The notes under the pieces: generated by a model | Told to the model about the DNA's origin: nothing | What the model saw: the letters and a program-made list of their open reading frames with translations, nothing else | The model's database searches: none | Source: Variovorax sp. | GTDB lineage: Bacteria > Pseudomonadota > Gammaproteobacteria > Burkholderiales > Burkholderiaceae_C | Assembly: GCA_028292145.1 (NCBI GenBank) | Contig: JAQGMX010000363.1 | Span: forward strand, 1 to 7,475 | Direction of reading: 5' to 3' | DNA length: 7,475 bases | Position numbers and translations under genes: made by a program | In this document: piece by piece, positions 1-7,475 of the stretch | Numbering within the stretch: position 1 is the first letter of the stretch | How the letters are laid out: each line of letters begins with the position of its first letter

Positions 1-2
1 CG

Positions 3-170
3 CACTACCACGGCGTTCGCGCAGACCTGGTGGACTACCGCGACTGGATGCGCCACTACCCCGACAGCGACTTTCGCTGGGCCGATGCCGACACCGACCA
101 TGCCGCGCGCCTGCTGCGGCAGGTCGCCTCAAACTGCGTTGATCAAAGTCGCTTGCCGAACGGCACCTGA
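3..170 (+). CDS. C-terminal fragment of an unidentified protein (5' end outside window)
   Basis: The plus-strand frame entering from the left edge stays open to a TGA at 168-170 and gives the last 55 residues of a protein beginning HYHGVRADLVDYRDWMRHYP. Codon third positions are almost all G or C up to about residue 44, and aromatic and acidic residues are arranged as in a real protein, so I take it as coding. The last dozen residues (NCVDQSRLPNGT) have weaker codon bias and overlap the 3' end of the minus-strand rhomboid gene by 28 bases. I do not recognise the family and see no membrane segment or metal-binding motif in the fragment. The gene is convergent with the rhomboid gene, so it is not part of the aroC operon. 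Confidence 0.6.
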   Translation, partial: HYHGVRADLVDYRDWMRHYPDSDFRWADADTDHAARLLRQVASNCVDQSRLPNGT

Positions 171-736
171 CCGCGCCAGTAACGCAGCGTGAGCACGCCG
201 CCTGCAATGCCGCCCAGGTGCGCGAAATGCGCGACGCCGCTCATGCTGCCGGTGACGCCGAGCGTTAGTTCGATGACGCCGTAGATCACGACGAAGAGCC
301 AGGCCGGCATCGGGATCGGCGGAATCAGCGGGACGATGGTGCGTTTGGGGAACAGCATCGCGAAGCCCGCCAGCAGGCCGAACAGTCCGCCCGACGCGCC
401 GATCGTGGGCACGTTGCTGCCGCTCCAGGAAGCGATCAGCAACTGCGCGATCGCACCGCACAAGACGCTGGCGAAGAAGAACACCAGGAACCGCTTCGAG
501 CCCCAGACGCGCTCCAGTTCGGCACCGAACATGTAGATGCCGAACATGTTGAAAACCAAATGTGAAACTCCGCCATGCAGGAAGGCGTAGCTGAACACCT
601 GCCACGGCATGAAGTTGCCCGAACCCACCGGCCAGAGCGCGAATGCCGCGATGCCGTCCACGCCCATCGACTGCAGAAAGAACACGACGACGCTGGTGAG
701 GATCAGCGCCTGGGTGGCGGGAGGCATCGAAAACAT
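143..736 (-). CDS. rhomboid family intramembrane serine protease
   Basis: Encodes a 197-residue polytopic inner-membrane protein of the rhomboid family, which cleaves substrates within or next to their transmembrane segments. The motifs seen are HxxxN at His59-Asn63 (HLVFN) after the HGG turn, the catalytic serine Ser115 in GASGG, and the catalytic histidine His173 in HFAHLGG. Together these give the complete Ser-His dyad, so it should be active. Hydrophobic stretches fit about six membrane helices, starting near residues 10-24, and no large extra domain is present. I chose the ATG at 734-736 because the open frame upstream of it runs antisense-like through the end of aroC and reads as shadow. 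Met4 at 725-727 is an alternative. Neither start has a clear Shine-Dalgarno site, and the gene begins 14 bases after the aroC stop, so translation may depend on coupling to aroC. The natural substrate is unknown. Confidence 0.93.
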   Translation of the reverse strand: MFSMPPATQALILTSVVVFFLQSMGVDGIAAFALWPVGSGNFMPWQVFSYAFLHGGVSHLVFNMFGIYMFGAELERVWGSKRFLVFFFASVLCGAIAQLLIASWSGSNVPTIGASGGLFGLLAGFAMLFPKRTIVPLIPPIPMPAWLFVVIYGVIELTLGVTGSMSGVAHFAHLGGIAGGVLTLRYWRGQVPFGKRL

Positions 737-750
737 AGGCAGGAAGTTCT

Positions 751-1872
751 TTAAAGGAAAGACGACTGGAGCGTCGTCTCTGCCGATGGAGCGCTCTCGG
801 CTGCTTTCGTTCCCGTCTCGCCGCATTGCGCGCGTTGCCGGAGTGCGTGCTCCATGACCACCAGCGCCAGCATCGCTTCGGCGATCGGCGTCGCACGAAT
901 GCCGACGCACGGATCGTGGCGGCCCTTGGTCACGACTTCGACCGGCTGGTTGTTGACGTCGATCGACTGGCGCGGGCTGATGATCGAACTGGTCGGCTTG
1001 ATCGCAATGCTGATTTCCAGGTCCTGCCCGGTGCTGATGCCTCCGAGCACGCCGCCAGAGTTGTTCGTGACGAAGCCATCGGGCGTGATCGAATCGCCGT
1101 GCGTGGTGCCGCGCTGCGTCACGCTGGCGAATCCGGCACCGATTTCCACGCCCTTGACGGCGTTGATGCCCATCATGGCGAAGGCGATGTCGGCATCGAG
1201 CTTGTCGAACAAAGGCTCACCCAAACCGACCGGCACGTTGGAAGCCGTCACGCGGATGCGCGCGCCGCACGAATCGCCGGCCTTGCGCAGCGCGTCCATG
1301 TAGGTTTCCAGATGCGCCACGTCGGCGACAGGCGCGAAGAACGGGTTGTTCGGCACATGCGCCCAGTCTTCGAACGGAATCTCCACCTCGCCGATCTGGG
1401 TCATGCAGCCGCGGAAAACGACGCCGTAGCGCTCCGAGAGCCACTTCTTGGCGACCGCGCCGGCCGCCACCATCGGCGCGGTCAACCGTGCAGACGACCG
1501 CCCGCCGCCACGCGGATCGCGGATGCCGTATTTCTTGAAGTAGGTGAAATCGGCATGACCGGGACGAAACTGCTGCGCGATCTGGCCGTAGTCCTTGCTG
1601 CGCTGATCGGTGTTCTGGATCAGCAGCGCGATCGGCGTGCCGGTGGTCTTGCCTTCGTAGACGCCGGAAAGAATCTGTACCGTGTCGGGTTCGGCGCGTT
1701 GCGTGACGTGGCGGCTGGTGCCGGGACGCCGACGGTCGAGATCGCCCTGTATGTCTGCCTCATTCAGCGACATTCCGGGCGGACAGCCGTCGATTACGCA
1801 TCCGATTGCCGGGCCGTGGGATTCACCGAAATTGGTGACCGCGAAAAGATTGCCGAAGGTATTGCCGCTCAT
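751..1872 (-). CDS. aroC: chorismate synthase
   Basis: Chorismate synthase catalyses the last shikimate-pathway step: anti-1,4-elimination of phosphate from 5-enolpyruvylshikimate-3-phosphate to chorismate, the precursor of aromatic amino acids, folate and quinones. It needs reduced FMN and acts in the cytosol as a tetramer. The 373-residue protein carries the family signatures: GESHG at 16-20 with His19, RRRPGTS at 47-53, RPGHAD at 103-108, GIRDPRGGGRSSAR at 116-129, then NNSGGVLGGISTG and KGRHDPCVGIRA towards the C-terminus. It ends with a tail of about 23 residues rich in Ala, Ser, Thr and Glu after HALRQRAQC, which makes it slightly longer than the roughly 360 residues usual for the family. 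The start MSGNTFG is the family N-terminus. It has no visible Shine-Dalgarno site, and a -10-like hexamer lies only 8 bases upstream. It is the first gene of an apparent pair with the rhomboid gene and is divergent from nadE. Confidence 0.98.
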   Translation of the reverse strand: MSGNTFGNLFAVTNFGESHGPAIGCVIDGCPPGMSLNEADIQGDLDRRRPGTSRHVTQRAEPDTVQILSGVYEGKTTGTPIALLIQNTDQRSKDYGQIAQQFRPGHADFTYFKKYGIRDPRGGGRSSARLTAPMVAAGAVAKKWLSERYGVVFRGCMTQIGEVEIPFEDWAHVPNNPFFAPVADVAHLETYMDALRKAGDSCGARIRVTASNVPVGLGEPLFDKLDADIAFAMMGINAVKGVEIGAGFASVTQRGTTHGDSITPDGFVTNNSGGVLGGISTGQDLEISIAIKPTSSIISPRQSIDVNNQPVEVVTKGRHDPCVGIRATPIAEAMLALVVMEHALRQRAQCGETGTKAAESAPSAETTLQSSFL

Positions 1873-1880
1873 GGCGCGGG

Positions 1881-1886
1881 ATTATC
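1881..1886 (-). promoter_or_regulatory. candidate -10 element of aroC (GATAAT)
   Basis: On the minus strand the hexamer GATAAT matches the sigma-70 -10 consensus at five of six positions, and TG lies two bases upstream of it, close to an extended -10. Only 8 bases separate it from the aroC ATG, so a transcript starting at the usual distance would begin at or next to the start codon. No good -35 is seen 16-18 bases upstream. This is a candidate from sequence inspection only. Confidence 0.35.
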
Positions 1887-1922
1887 CGCAAAACCGGGAA
1901 AATTCATTGAATCAGCCGATTT

Positions 1923-1927
1923 GAGGA
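1923..1927 (+). promoter_or_regulatory. Shine-Dalgarno site of nadE (GAGGA)
   Basis: GAGGA lies 8 bases before the ATG at 1936. It fixes the nadE start, which matters because the reading frame is open for more than a kilobase upstream, antisense to aroC. Confidence 0.75.
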
Positions 1928-1935
1928 CCTCGAAC

Positions 1936-4044
<2,109 letters not shown>

Positions 4045-4064
4045 ACCACCGACAAATCGACAGA

Positions 4065-4649
4065 ATGCCAACGCCCACCGACCTTCCGCCTCTCAGCCGC
4101 CAATTCGTCGCCCACTTCGGCGAGATGGGCAGCAAGTGGGGCATCAACCGGACCGTCGGCCAGATCTACGCGCTGATCTTCATTTCGCAGCGCGCGCTGA
4201 ACGCCGACGAGATCGCCGAGATGCTGGCCTTTTCGCGTTCGAACGTGAGCATGGGACTGAAGGAGCTTCAGGCCTGGCGGCTGGTGAAGCTGCGCCACCA
4301 ACCCGGCGACCGGCGCGAGTATTTCGAGGCGCCTGCGGACGTCTGGGAAATATTTCGCGTGCTGGCCGAAGAACGTCGCCGACGCGAGATCGAGCCGACG
4401 CTGTCGATGCTGCGCATGGCACTGCTGGAGACGCCGTCGAGCGACGAGGAAAGGCACGCCCAGGAACGCATGCGCGAGATGCACGACCTGATCGACCGGC
4501 TGATGAAATGGTTCGACGATGTGCAGCGCCTGGCGCCGGAGACGGCGATGCAGCTGATGGGGATGGGGGCGACGGTGACGAAGGTGCTGGGGTTGAAGGA
4601 CAGGCTGACGGGGGGTGGCAAAGGCAAGAAGGCGGATCCAAGCGCTTAG
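4065..4649 (+). CDS. GbsR/MarR-type winged-helix transcriptional regulator
   Basis: A 194-residue DNA-binding protein resembling the GbsR branch of MarR-like regulators. The N-terminal part (FVAHFGEMGSKWGINRTVGQIYALIF, residues 14-39) has the layout typical of the branch. The helix-turn-helix falls at about 47-70, with DEIAEMLAFSRSNVSMGLKEL containing the recognition helix. A basic wing follows at 74-88 (KLRHQPGDRREYFEA). The C-terminal half is helical and charged, as expected for dimerisation, and ends in a Lys/Gly-rich tail. The ATG at 4065 is preferred because it places the family's LSRQFVAHFGEMG block at the N-terminus; its Shine-Dalgarno site is weak. An in-frame TTG overlapping the nadE stop (4041-4043) is an alternative that would couple it to nadE. 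Its target is not shown by the sequence: candidates are its own operon, the downstream yjjJ, or the nearby cyd operon. Confidence 0.85.
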   Translation: MPTPTDLPPLSRQFVAHFGEMGSKWGINRTVGQIYALIFISQRALNADEIAEMLAFSRSNVSMGLKELQAWRLVKLRHQPGDRREYFEAPADVWEIFRVLAEERRRREIEPTLSMLRMALLETPSSDEERHAQERMREMHDLIDRLMKWFDDVQRLAPETAMQLMGMGATVTKVLGLKDRLTGGGKGKKADPSA

Positions 4650-4650
4650 A

Positions 4651-4672
4651 ATCGTTTCATTAATCGTTTCAC
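4651..4672 (+). repeat. tandem direct repeat ATCGTTTCAy, two copies 12 bases apart
   Basis: ATCGTTTCAT at 4651-4660 and ATCGTTTCAC at 4663-4672 are identical over nine bases, with starts 12 bases apart, a little over one helical turn. The first copy begins one base after the stop codon of the regulator gene. Confidence 0.85.
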
Positions 4673-4681
4673 AAAAACGAT
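4663..4681. repeat. perfect inverted repeat ATCGTTT-N5-AAACGAT
   Basis: Seven-base arms (4663-4669 and 4675-4681) are exact reverse complements around a 5-base spacer CACAA. The 19-base element has the size and symmetry of a dimeric helix-turn-helix operator. The stem is AT-rich with no following T-run, so it is a poor terminator candidate. Confidence 0.75.
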
Positions 4682-4693
4682 CCTGAAATGCCT

Positions 4694-4707
4694 TTTCCCC
4701 GTGGAAA
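4694..4707. repeat. short inverted repeat TTTCC-N4-GGAAA
   Basis: Five-base arms at 4694-4698 and 4703-4707 flank CCGT. It may be part of a second protein-binding site or be chance in an AT-rich spacer. Confidence 0.4.
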
Positions 4708-4729
4708 TAGGTCAGAGATAGATTAAAAG

Positions 4730-4739
4730 ATCGTTTCAC
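4730..4739 (+). repeat. third copy of ATCGTTTCAC, abutting the yjjJ start codon
   Basis: The ten bases are identical to the copy at 4663-4672 and lie two bases before the ATG at 4741. No purine-rich Shine-Dalgarno site is seen between this copy and the start, so a protein bound here could block transcription or initiation. Confidence 0.75.
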
Positions 4740-4740
4740 C

Positions 4741-6129
4741 ATGGCCATCGATCCCGTCCCCCTTCTCCGTGCCAACGGTCCGCTTCCTGCCAGCAGGCTG
4801 ACCGAACTCATGGGCGCCAGTCGGCCCACGCTGAGTCGTTCTGTACGCACGGCCGGCGATGCGCTCATCGTGCGCGGACGGGCTCGCCGCACCACTTATG
4901 CCGCTCGCCGGTCGCTGCGCGGCTCGCTCGATCCACTGCCGCTTTTCCGGATCGACAAGGCCGGCACGCCTCAACACATCGCCGATCTCGACCTGATCCA
5001 TCCGGACGGGACAGCGGCGATCTTCATAGGCGATTTCGGCTGGCCGCTCGACGACCGGATGCGCGAGGGCTGGTTCGAGGGTTTGCCGTATCCGATGCAG
5101 GACATGCGACCTCAGGGTTTTCTGGGCCGCAATTTCGCGCGGCACCATGCGGCGCTTCTGCAGGTCAACGAAGACCCGACGACATGGTCGGACGACGATG
5201 TGCTTCATGCCCTGTCGATCCTCGGTCAGGACGCGCCAGGCGACCTGCTGGTCGGTTCGCAGGCCTGTAGGCTGTGGCTGCGCCATGTCCAGGAATCGAC
5301 ATCCGGCAAATTGCCTTCCGGCTTGCAGGACTCACTGATTGCCGGCGAATATCCAAGGCTGGCGATACAGGCCCTGGAACTTGGCGTAGCCGGATCTTCA
5401 GCCGGCGGTGAATTCCCGAAGTTCACTGCACTGCGCCAACGTAACGACGGCACACAACACCATGTGCTCGTAAAGTTCTCGGGTTCAGACGATTCGCCCG
5501 GCACGCGACGCTGGGCCGACCTGCTCGTGTGCGAACACCTTGCCGGCCGCGCGCTGCGTGACACCACGGGCATCGACTGCGCGAAGTCGGAAATCCATGT
5601 CCACGCACGTCGCACCTTCCTGGAAGTCGAGCGCTTCGACCGGCACGGCGCGCTGGGCCGGTCGCCGATGGTGTCGTGGTTTGCCCTGAACGCCGCCTTC
5701 GTCGGCGCTGCCGGACGCCCCTGGGCCGAAGCCGTGCGACCGCTGGCGTCGAAGGGCTGGCTTTCCGCAGACGATATCGGCCGCATCCTGCGCACCTGGC
5801 TGTTCGGACAACTCATCGGCAACACCGACATGCACGACGGCAACCTGTCGTTCATACCGGTGCCGGATGCCGACAGCGCGGCCTTCACCGTAGCGCCGAT
5901 TTACGACATGCTGCCGATGACCTACGCGCCGGTTCGCGGTGTCGAACTGCCGCCGCGCAGCTACGTTCCGCGGTTGCCGCTGCCGTCGGAGCACGAAGCG
6001 TGGCGAGACGCCGCAGCCGCCTCTCTCGCCTTCTGGGCGATGGCCGCCGACGACGCTCGCATCAGCGCCGAGTTCCGCCGCATCTGCTCGGACAACGAGG
6101 CGCTGCTGCGAAGACTGGTCGAGCGCTGA
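4741..6129 (+). CDS. yjjJ: HipA-family kinase of the YjjJ type with fused N-terminal DNA-binding domain
   Basis: A 462-residue protein resembling Escherichia coli YjjJ, a stand-alone member of the HipA family of toxin-related Ser/Thr kinases. Residues 1-70 form a winged-helix-like region (ASRLTELMGASRPTLSRSV, then a basic RGRARRTTYAARR). The middle part contains the YjjJ-like PYPMQDMRPQGFLGR block. The kinase features follow: a Gly-rich loop GSSAGGEFPKF at 218-228 with Ser219 and Ser220, a candidate ATP-binding Lys245 (VLVKF), the catalytic loop NTDMHDGN with Asp363 and Asn368, and the metal-binding Asp389 in APIYDML. These correspond to Ser150, Lys181, Asp309, Asn314 and Asp332 of HipA, so the kinase looks intact. 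There is no HipB-like gene on either side; the fused N-terminal domain may take over DNA binding and autoregulation at the upstream ATCGTTT repeats. The substrate is unknown. A DNase role has been proposed for the E. coli homologue, but no nuclease motif is evident here. Codon use matches the neighbours. Confidence 0.9.
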   Translation: MAIDPVPLLRANGPLPASRLTELMGASRPTLSRSVRTAGDALIVRGRARRTTYAARRSLRGSLDPLPLFRIDKAGTPQHIADLDLIHPDGTAAIFIGDFGWPLDDRMREGWFEGLPYPMQDMRPQGFLGRNFARHHAALLQVNEDPTTWSDDDVLHALSILGQDAPGDLLVGSQACRLWLRHVQESTSGKLPSGLQDSLIAGEYPRLAIQALELGVAGSSAGGEFPKFTALRQRNDGTQHHVLVKFSGSDDSPGTRRWADLLVCEHLAGRALRDTTGIDCAKSEIHVHARRTFLEVERFDRHGALGRSPMVSWFALNAAFVGAAGRPWAEAVRPLASKGWLSADDIGRILRTWLFGQLIGNTDMHDGNLSFIPVPDADSAAFTVAPIYDMLPMTYAPVRGVELPPRSYVPRLPLPSEHEAWRDAAAASLAFWAMAADDARISAEFRRICSDNEALLRRLVER

Positions 6130-6132
6130 GCG

Positions 6133-6279
6133 TCACGACGCAATCGTTTTCGGCACGACCGGCGCGTCGAGCTTGTCGTGCCGGATGGCGTCGTCTTCCA
6201 TCAGCTCGTACCACATCGCATTGAGCACGGCGAAGGTGGCTGCCAGCGGCAGGCCGAGGATCCAGGCGAAGTACCACAT
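6133..6279 (-). CDS. cydX: cytochrome bd oxidase small subunit CydX
   Basis: A 48-residue single-pass membrane protein starting MWYFAWILG, the hallmark of CydX (YbgT), followed by a hydrophobic helix to about residue 24 and an acidic stretch (ELMEDD). CydX binds the CydAB quinol oxidase and is needed for its stability and haem arrangement in E. coli. The soluble tail here is about ten residues longer than the 37-residue E. coli protein. The start is supported by AAGGA (minus strand, 6287-6291) 7 bases upstream. It lies 31 bases after cydB and is the last gene of the operon. Its stop is 3 bases from the convergent yjjJ stop. Confidence 0.95.
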   Translation of the reverse strand: MWYFAWILGLPLAATFAVLNAMWYELMEDDAIRHDKLDAPVVPKTIAS

Positions 6280-6286
6280 GGTCGAT

Positions 6287-6291
6287 TCCTT
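6287..6291 (-). promoter_or_regulatory. Shine-Dalgarno site of cydX (AAGGA)
   Basis: AAAGGA on the minus strand, 7 bases before the ATG at 6279. It fixes the start of this very small gene inside a longer open frame. Confidence 0.75.
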
Positions 6292-6310
6292 TCTTGTTCG
6301 GTGTTGTCGT

Positions 6311-7465
6311 TCAGTACGCGTGACCGCGCTTCTCGTGGATCGCGTCGGCATCGACCTTGCCCCACAGCACCTTGTAGACCCAGCTCGTGTAGGCCACGAT
6401 CAGCGGGATGAACACAGCGGTGACCACCACCATGATGAAGAGCGTCAGGTGGCTCGACGACGAATCCCATACCGTCAGGCTCGCACGCGGATCGATCGAC
6501 GACGGCAGGATGAACGGGAACATCGACGCGCCCACGCTCAGGACGATTCCCGCAATGCCGAGTGAGCTGCACAGGATGGTGAACACCTCGCGACGAAGCC
6601 GCAGCCCGACCAGTGCCAGCAGCGTGCCGACGAAGCCGAGCGCCGGCGCAGCCATCAGCCAGGGATGTGCGACGTAGTTGACGAACCAGGCACCGCGCGC
6701 CAGTTCGGCCGTCTTCAGCATCGGGTTGGATGGTCCGGTCATCGTCAGTGCACTCGTCACCTTGTAGCCGTCGATCCAGAACCACAGCGCGCCGCCGGCC
6801 AGCGCATACAGCGCCAGCGTGAGCAGCGCGGCGATGCTGCCGAGATCGCGCGCGCGCGCCGCCACCGGGCCGCCGGTCTTGAGTTGCAGCCATGCCGCAC
6901 CGTGCATCGCCAGCATCGCGACCGACACCAGCCCGCACAGCAAGGCAAACGGATTGAGCAGGCCGAAGAAGCTGCCGTCGTAGAAGATGTGCATGTCGTC
7001 GGAGAAGCGGAAAGGCACGCCCTGCAGCACGTTGCCGATCGCCACGCCGAAGATCAGCGCCGGCACGAAGCCGCTGAAGAACAGCACTGCGTCCCAGCGA
7101 CTGCGCCACTTCGTGTCTTCATGCTTGCTGCGGAACTTGAAGGCCACCGGCCGCAAGATCAGCCCGACCAAGATGACAAACATCGCCAGGTAGAAACCCG
7201 AAAAGGACACCGCATACAACTGCGGCCAGGCCGCGAAGATCGCGCCGCCGCCGAGGATCAGCCAGACCTGGTTGCCTTCCCAGACCGGGCCGACGCTGTT
7301 GATGATGACGCGGCGCTCCAGGTCGTTGCGACCGGCAAAGGGCAGCAGCATGCCGGTGCCCAGATCGAAGCCGTCGGTGATGGCGAAAGCGACCAGCAGC
7401 ACGCCGATCAATAGCCACCAGACGAAGCGCAGAACGTCGTACGAGAGGAGTTCGTGAAGGATCAT
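6311..7465 (-). CDS. cydB: cytochrome bd ubiquinol oxidase subunit II
   Basis: Subunit II of the high-affinity cytochrome bd oxidase of the inner membrane, which oxidises quinol and reduces O2 to water under low oxygen or stress. The 384-residue polytopic protein aligns by eye throughout with E. coli CydB (379 residues): VLRFVWWLLIGVLL, TDGFDLG with Asp31, GRNDLERRVIINS, WEGNQVWLI, GNVLQGVPF, MFPFILPSS and a short polar C-terminus. Asp31 corresponds to the conserved N-terminal acidic residue of CydB. Glu63 in WEGNQVW stands where E. coli has Asp, a conservative change. Haems are carried mainly by CydA, which should be just beyond the right edge, upstream in the same operon. The start is supported by GGAG (7472-7475, minus strand) 6 bases before the ATG. 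cydX follows after 31 bases. Confidence 0.98.
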   Translation of the reverse strand: MILHELLSYDVLRFVWWLLIGVLLVAFAITDGFDLGTGMLLPFAGRNDLERRVIINSVGPVWEGNQVWLILGGGAIFAAWPQLYAVSFSGFYLAMFVILVGLILRPVAFKFRSKHEDTKWRSRWDAVLFFSGFVPALIFGVAIGNVLQGVPFRFSDDMHIFYDGSFFGLLNPFALLCGLVSVAMLAMHGAAWLQLKTGGPVAARARDLGSIAALLTLALYALAGGALWFWIDGYKVTSALTMTGPSNPMLKTAELARGAWFVNYVAHPWLMAAPALGFVGTLLALVGLRLRREVFTILCSSLGIAGIVLSVGASMFPFILPSSIDPRASLTVWDSSSSHLTLFIMVVVTAVFIPLIVAYTSWVYKVLWGKVDADAIHEKRGHAY

Positions 7466-7471
7466 GACGGG

Positions 7472-7475
7472 CTCC
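7472..7475 (-). promoter_or_regulatory. Shine-Dalgarno site of cydB (GGAG), at the window edge
   Basis: GGAG on the minus strand lies 6 bases before the cydB ATG. The site may extend beyond the window. Confidence 0.65.

Larger units (their letters stand above)
1873..1935. promoter_or_regulatory. divergent aroC / nadE intergenic region
   Basis: These 63 bases separate the divergent starts of aroC (minus) and nadE (plus) and should hold at least the aroC promoter. They are more AT-rich than the flanking genes. I can see a -10-like element for aroC and a Shine-Dalgarno site for nadE, listed separately. I see no convincing -35 hexamer on either strand and no clear operator palindrome. The nadE promoter may also lie inside the 5' part of aroC. 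Confidence 0.55.
4650..4740 (+). promoter_or_regulatory. AT-rich promoter/operator region upstream of yjjJ
   Basis: This 91-base spacer between the GbsR-type regulator and yjjJ is markedly AT-rich against its surroundings. It contains three direct copies of ATCGTTTCA (4651, 4663, 4730), one inverted AAACGAT, a second short palindrome (TTTCC-CCGT-GGAAA), and a weak -10-like TAGATT at 4719-4724 with no clear -35. The last copy of the repeat occupies the place where the yjjJ Shine-Dalgarno site should be. The arrangement looks like an autoregulatory operator. No terminator hairpin with a T-run is evident after the regulator gene, so read-through is possible. Confidence 0.6.

Noticed and set aside
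129..896. Second minus-strand open frame overlapping the rhomboid gene
   Set aside because: The translation is Arg-rich and lacks membrane segments. The other minus-strand frame carries the full set of rhomboid motifs.
826..1935. Upstream extension of the nadE frame by 370 codons
   Set aside because: It runs antisense through aroC. A good Shine-Dalgarno site and the nitrilase-domain start both support the ATG at 1936.
4688..4726. Twelve-codon open frame (MPFPRGNRSEID) in the yjjJ leader
   Set aside because: It has no Shine-Dalgarno site and no attenuator-like structure after it; a short frame of this size is expected by chance.
6130..6150. Hairpin GCGT-CACG-ACGC followed by AATCGTTTT, as a terminator for yjjJ
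   Set aside because: The stem is only four pairs, the T-run is short and separated from the stem, and the site lies inside the cydX coding end.
6665..7414. Plus-strand open frame of 249 codons antisense to cydB
   Set aside because: It is a Gln/Arg/His/Asp-rich shadow of a confidently assigned membrane protein gene.

Overview
The window looks like chromosomal DNA of a high-GC proteobacterium, most likely a betaproteobacterium (Burkholderiales or Rhodocyclales type). This rests on strong G/C bias at third codon positions, a beta-type chorismate synthase (start MSGNTFG, motifs RRRPGTSRHVTQR and DPRGGGRSSARLT), and a cytochrome bd operon carrying a proteobacterial CydX (MWYFAWILG). Taxonomy is inferred from family resemblance only; no search was run.

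Left part, 1-1935. The 3' end of an unrecognised plus-strand gene (3-170) runs tail to tail into a minus-strand pair: aroC (751-1872, chorismate synthase) followed 14 bases later by a rhomboid serine protease gene (143-736). A 63-base divergent spacer (1873-1935) separates aroC from nadE. It holds a -10-like GATAAT only 8 bases before the aroC ATG, and the Shine-Dalgarno site of nadE.

Middle part, 1936-6129, plus strand. nadE encodes a two-domain glutamine-dependent NAD+ synthetase. A GbsR/MarR-type regulator starts 20 bases after it. A 91-base AT-rich spacer follows, with repeated ATCGTTT elements. The next gene is a yjjJ-type HipA-family kinase with its own N-terminal DNA-binding domain and no HipB-like antitoxin beside it.

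Right part, 6133-7475, minus strand. cydX and cydB are the distal genes of a cytochrome bd quinol oxidase operon; cydA should lie beyond the right edge. yjjJ and cydX converge with 3 bases between their stop codons.

Most of the window is core metabolism: the end of the shikimate pathway, NAD synthesis and microaerobic respiration. The part most worth a second look is the yjjJ locus. A stand-alone HipA-family kinase with a fused winged-helix-like domain sits behind an operator-like repeat array, which suggests a single-gene, self-regulated toxin or stress kinase. I see no CRISPR array, tRNA, rRNA, insertion sequence or prophage signature. The many long overlapping open frames on the opposite strands are by-products of high GC.
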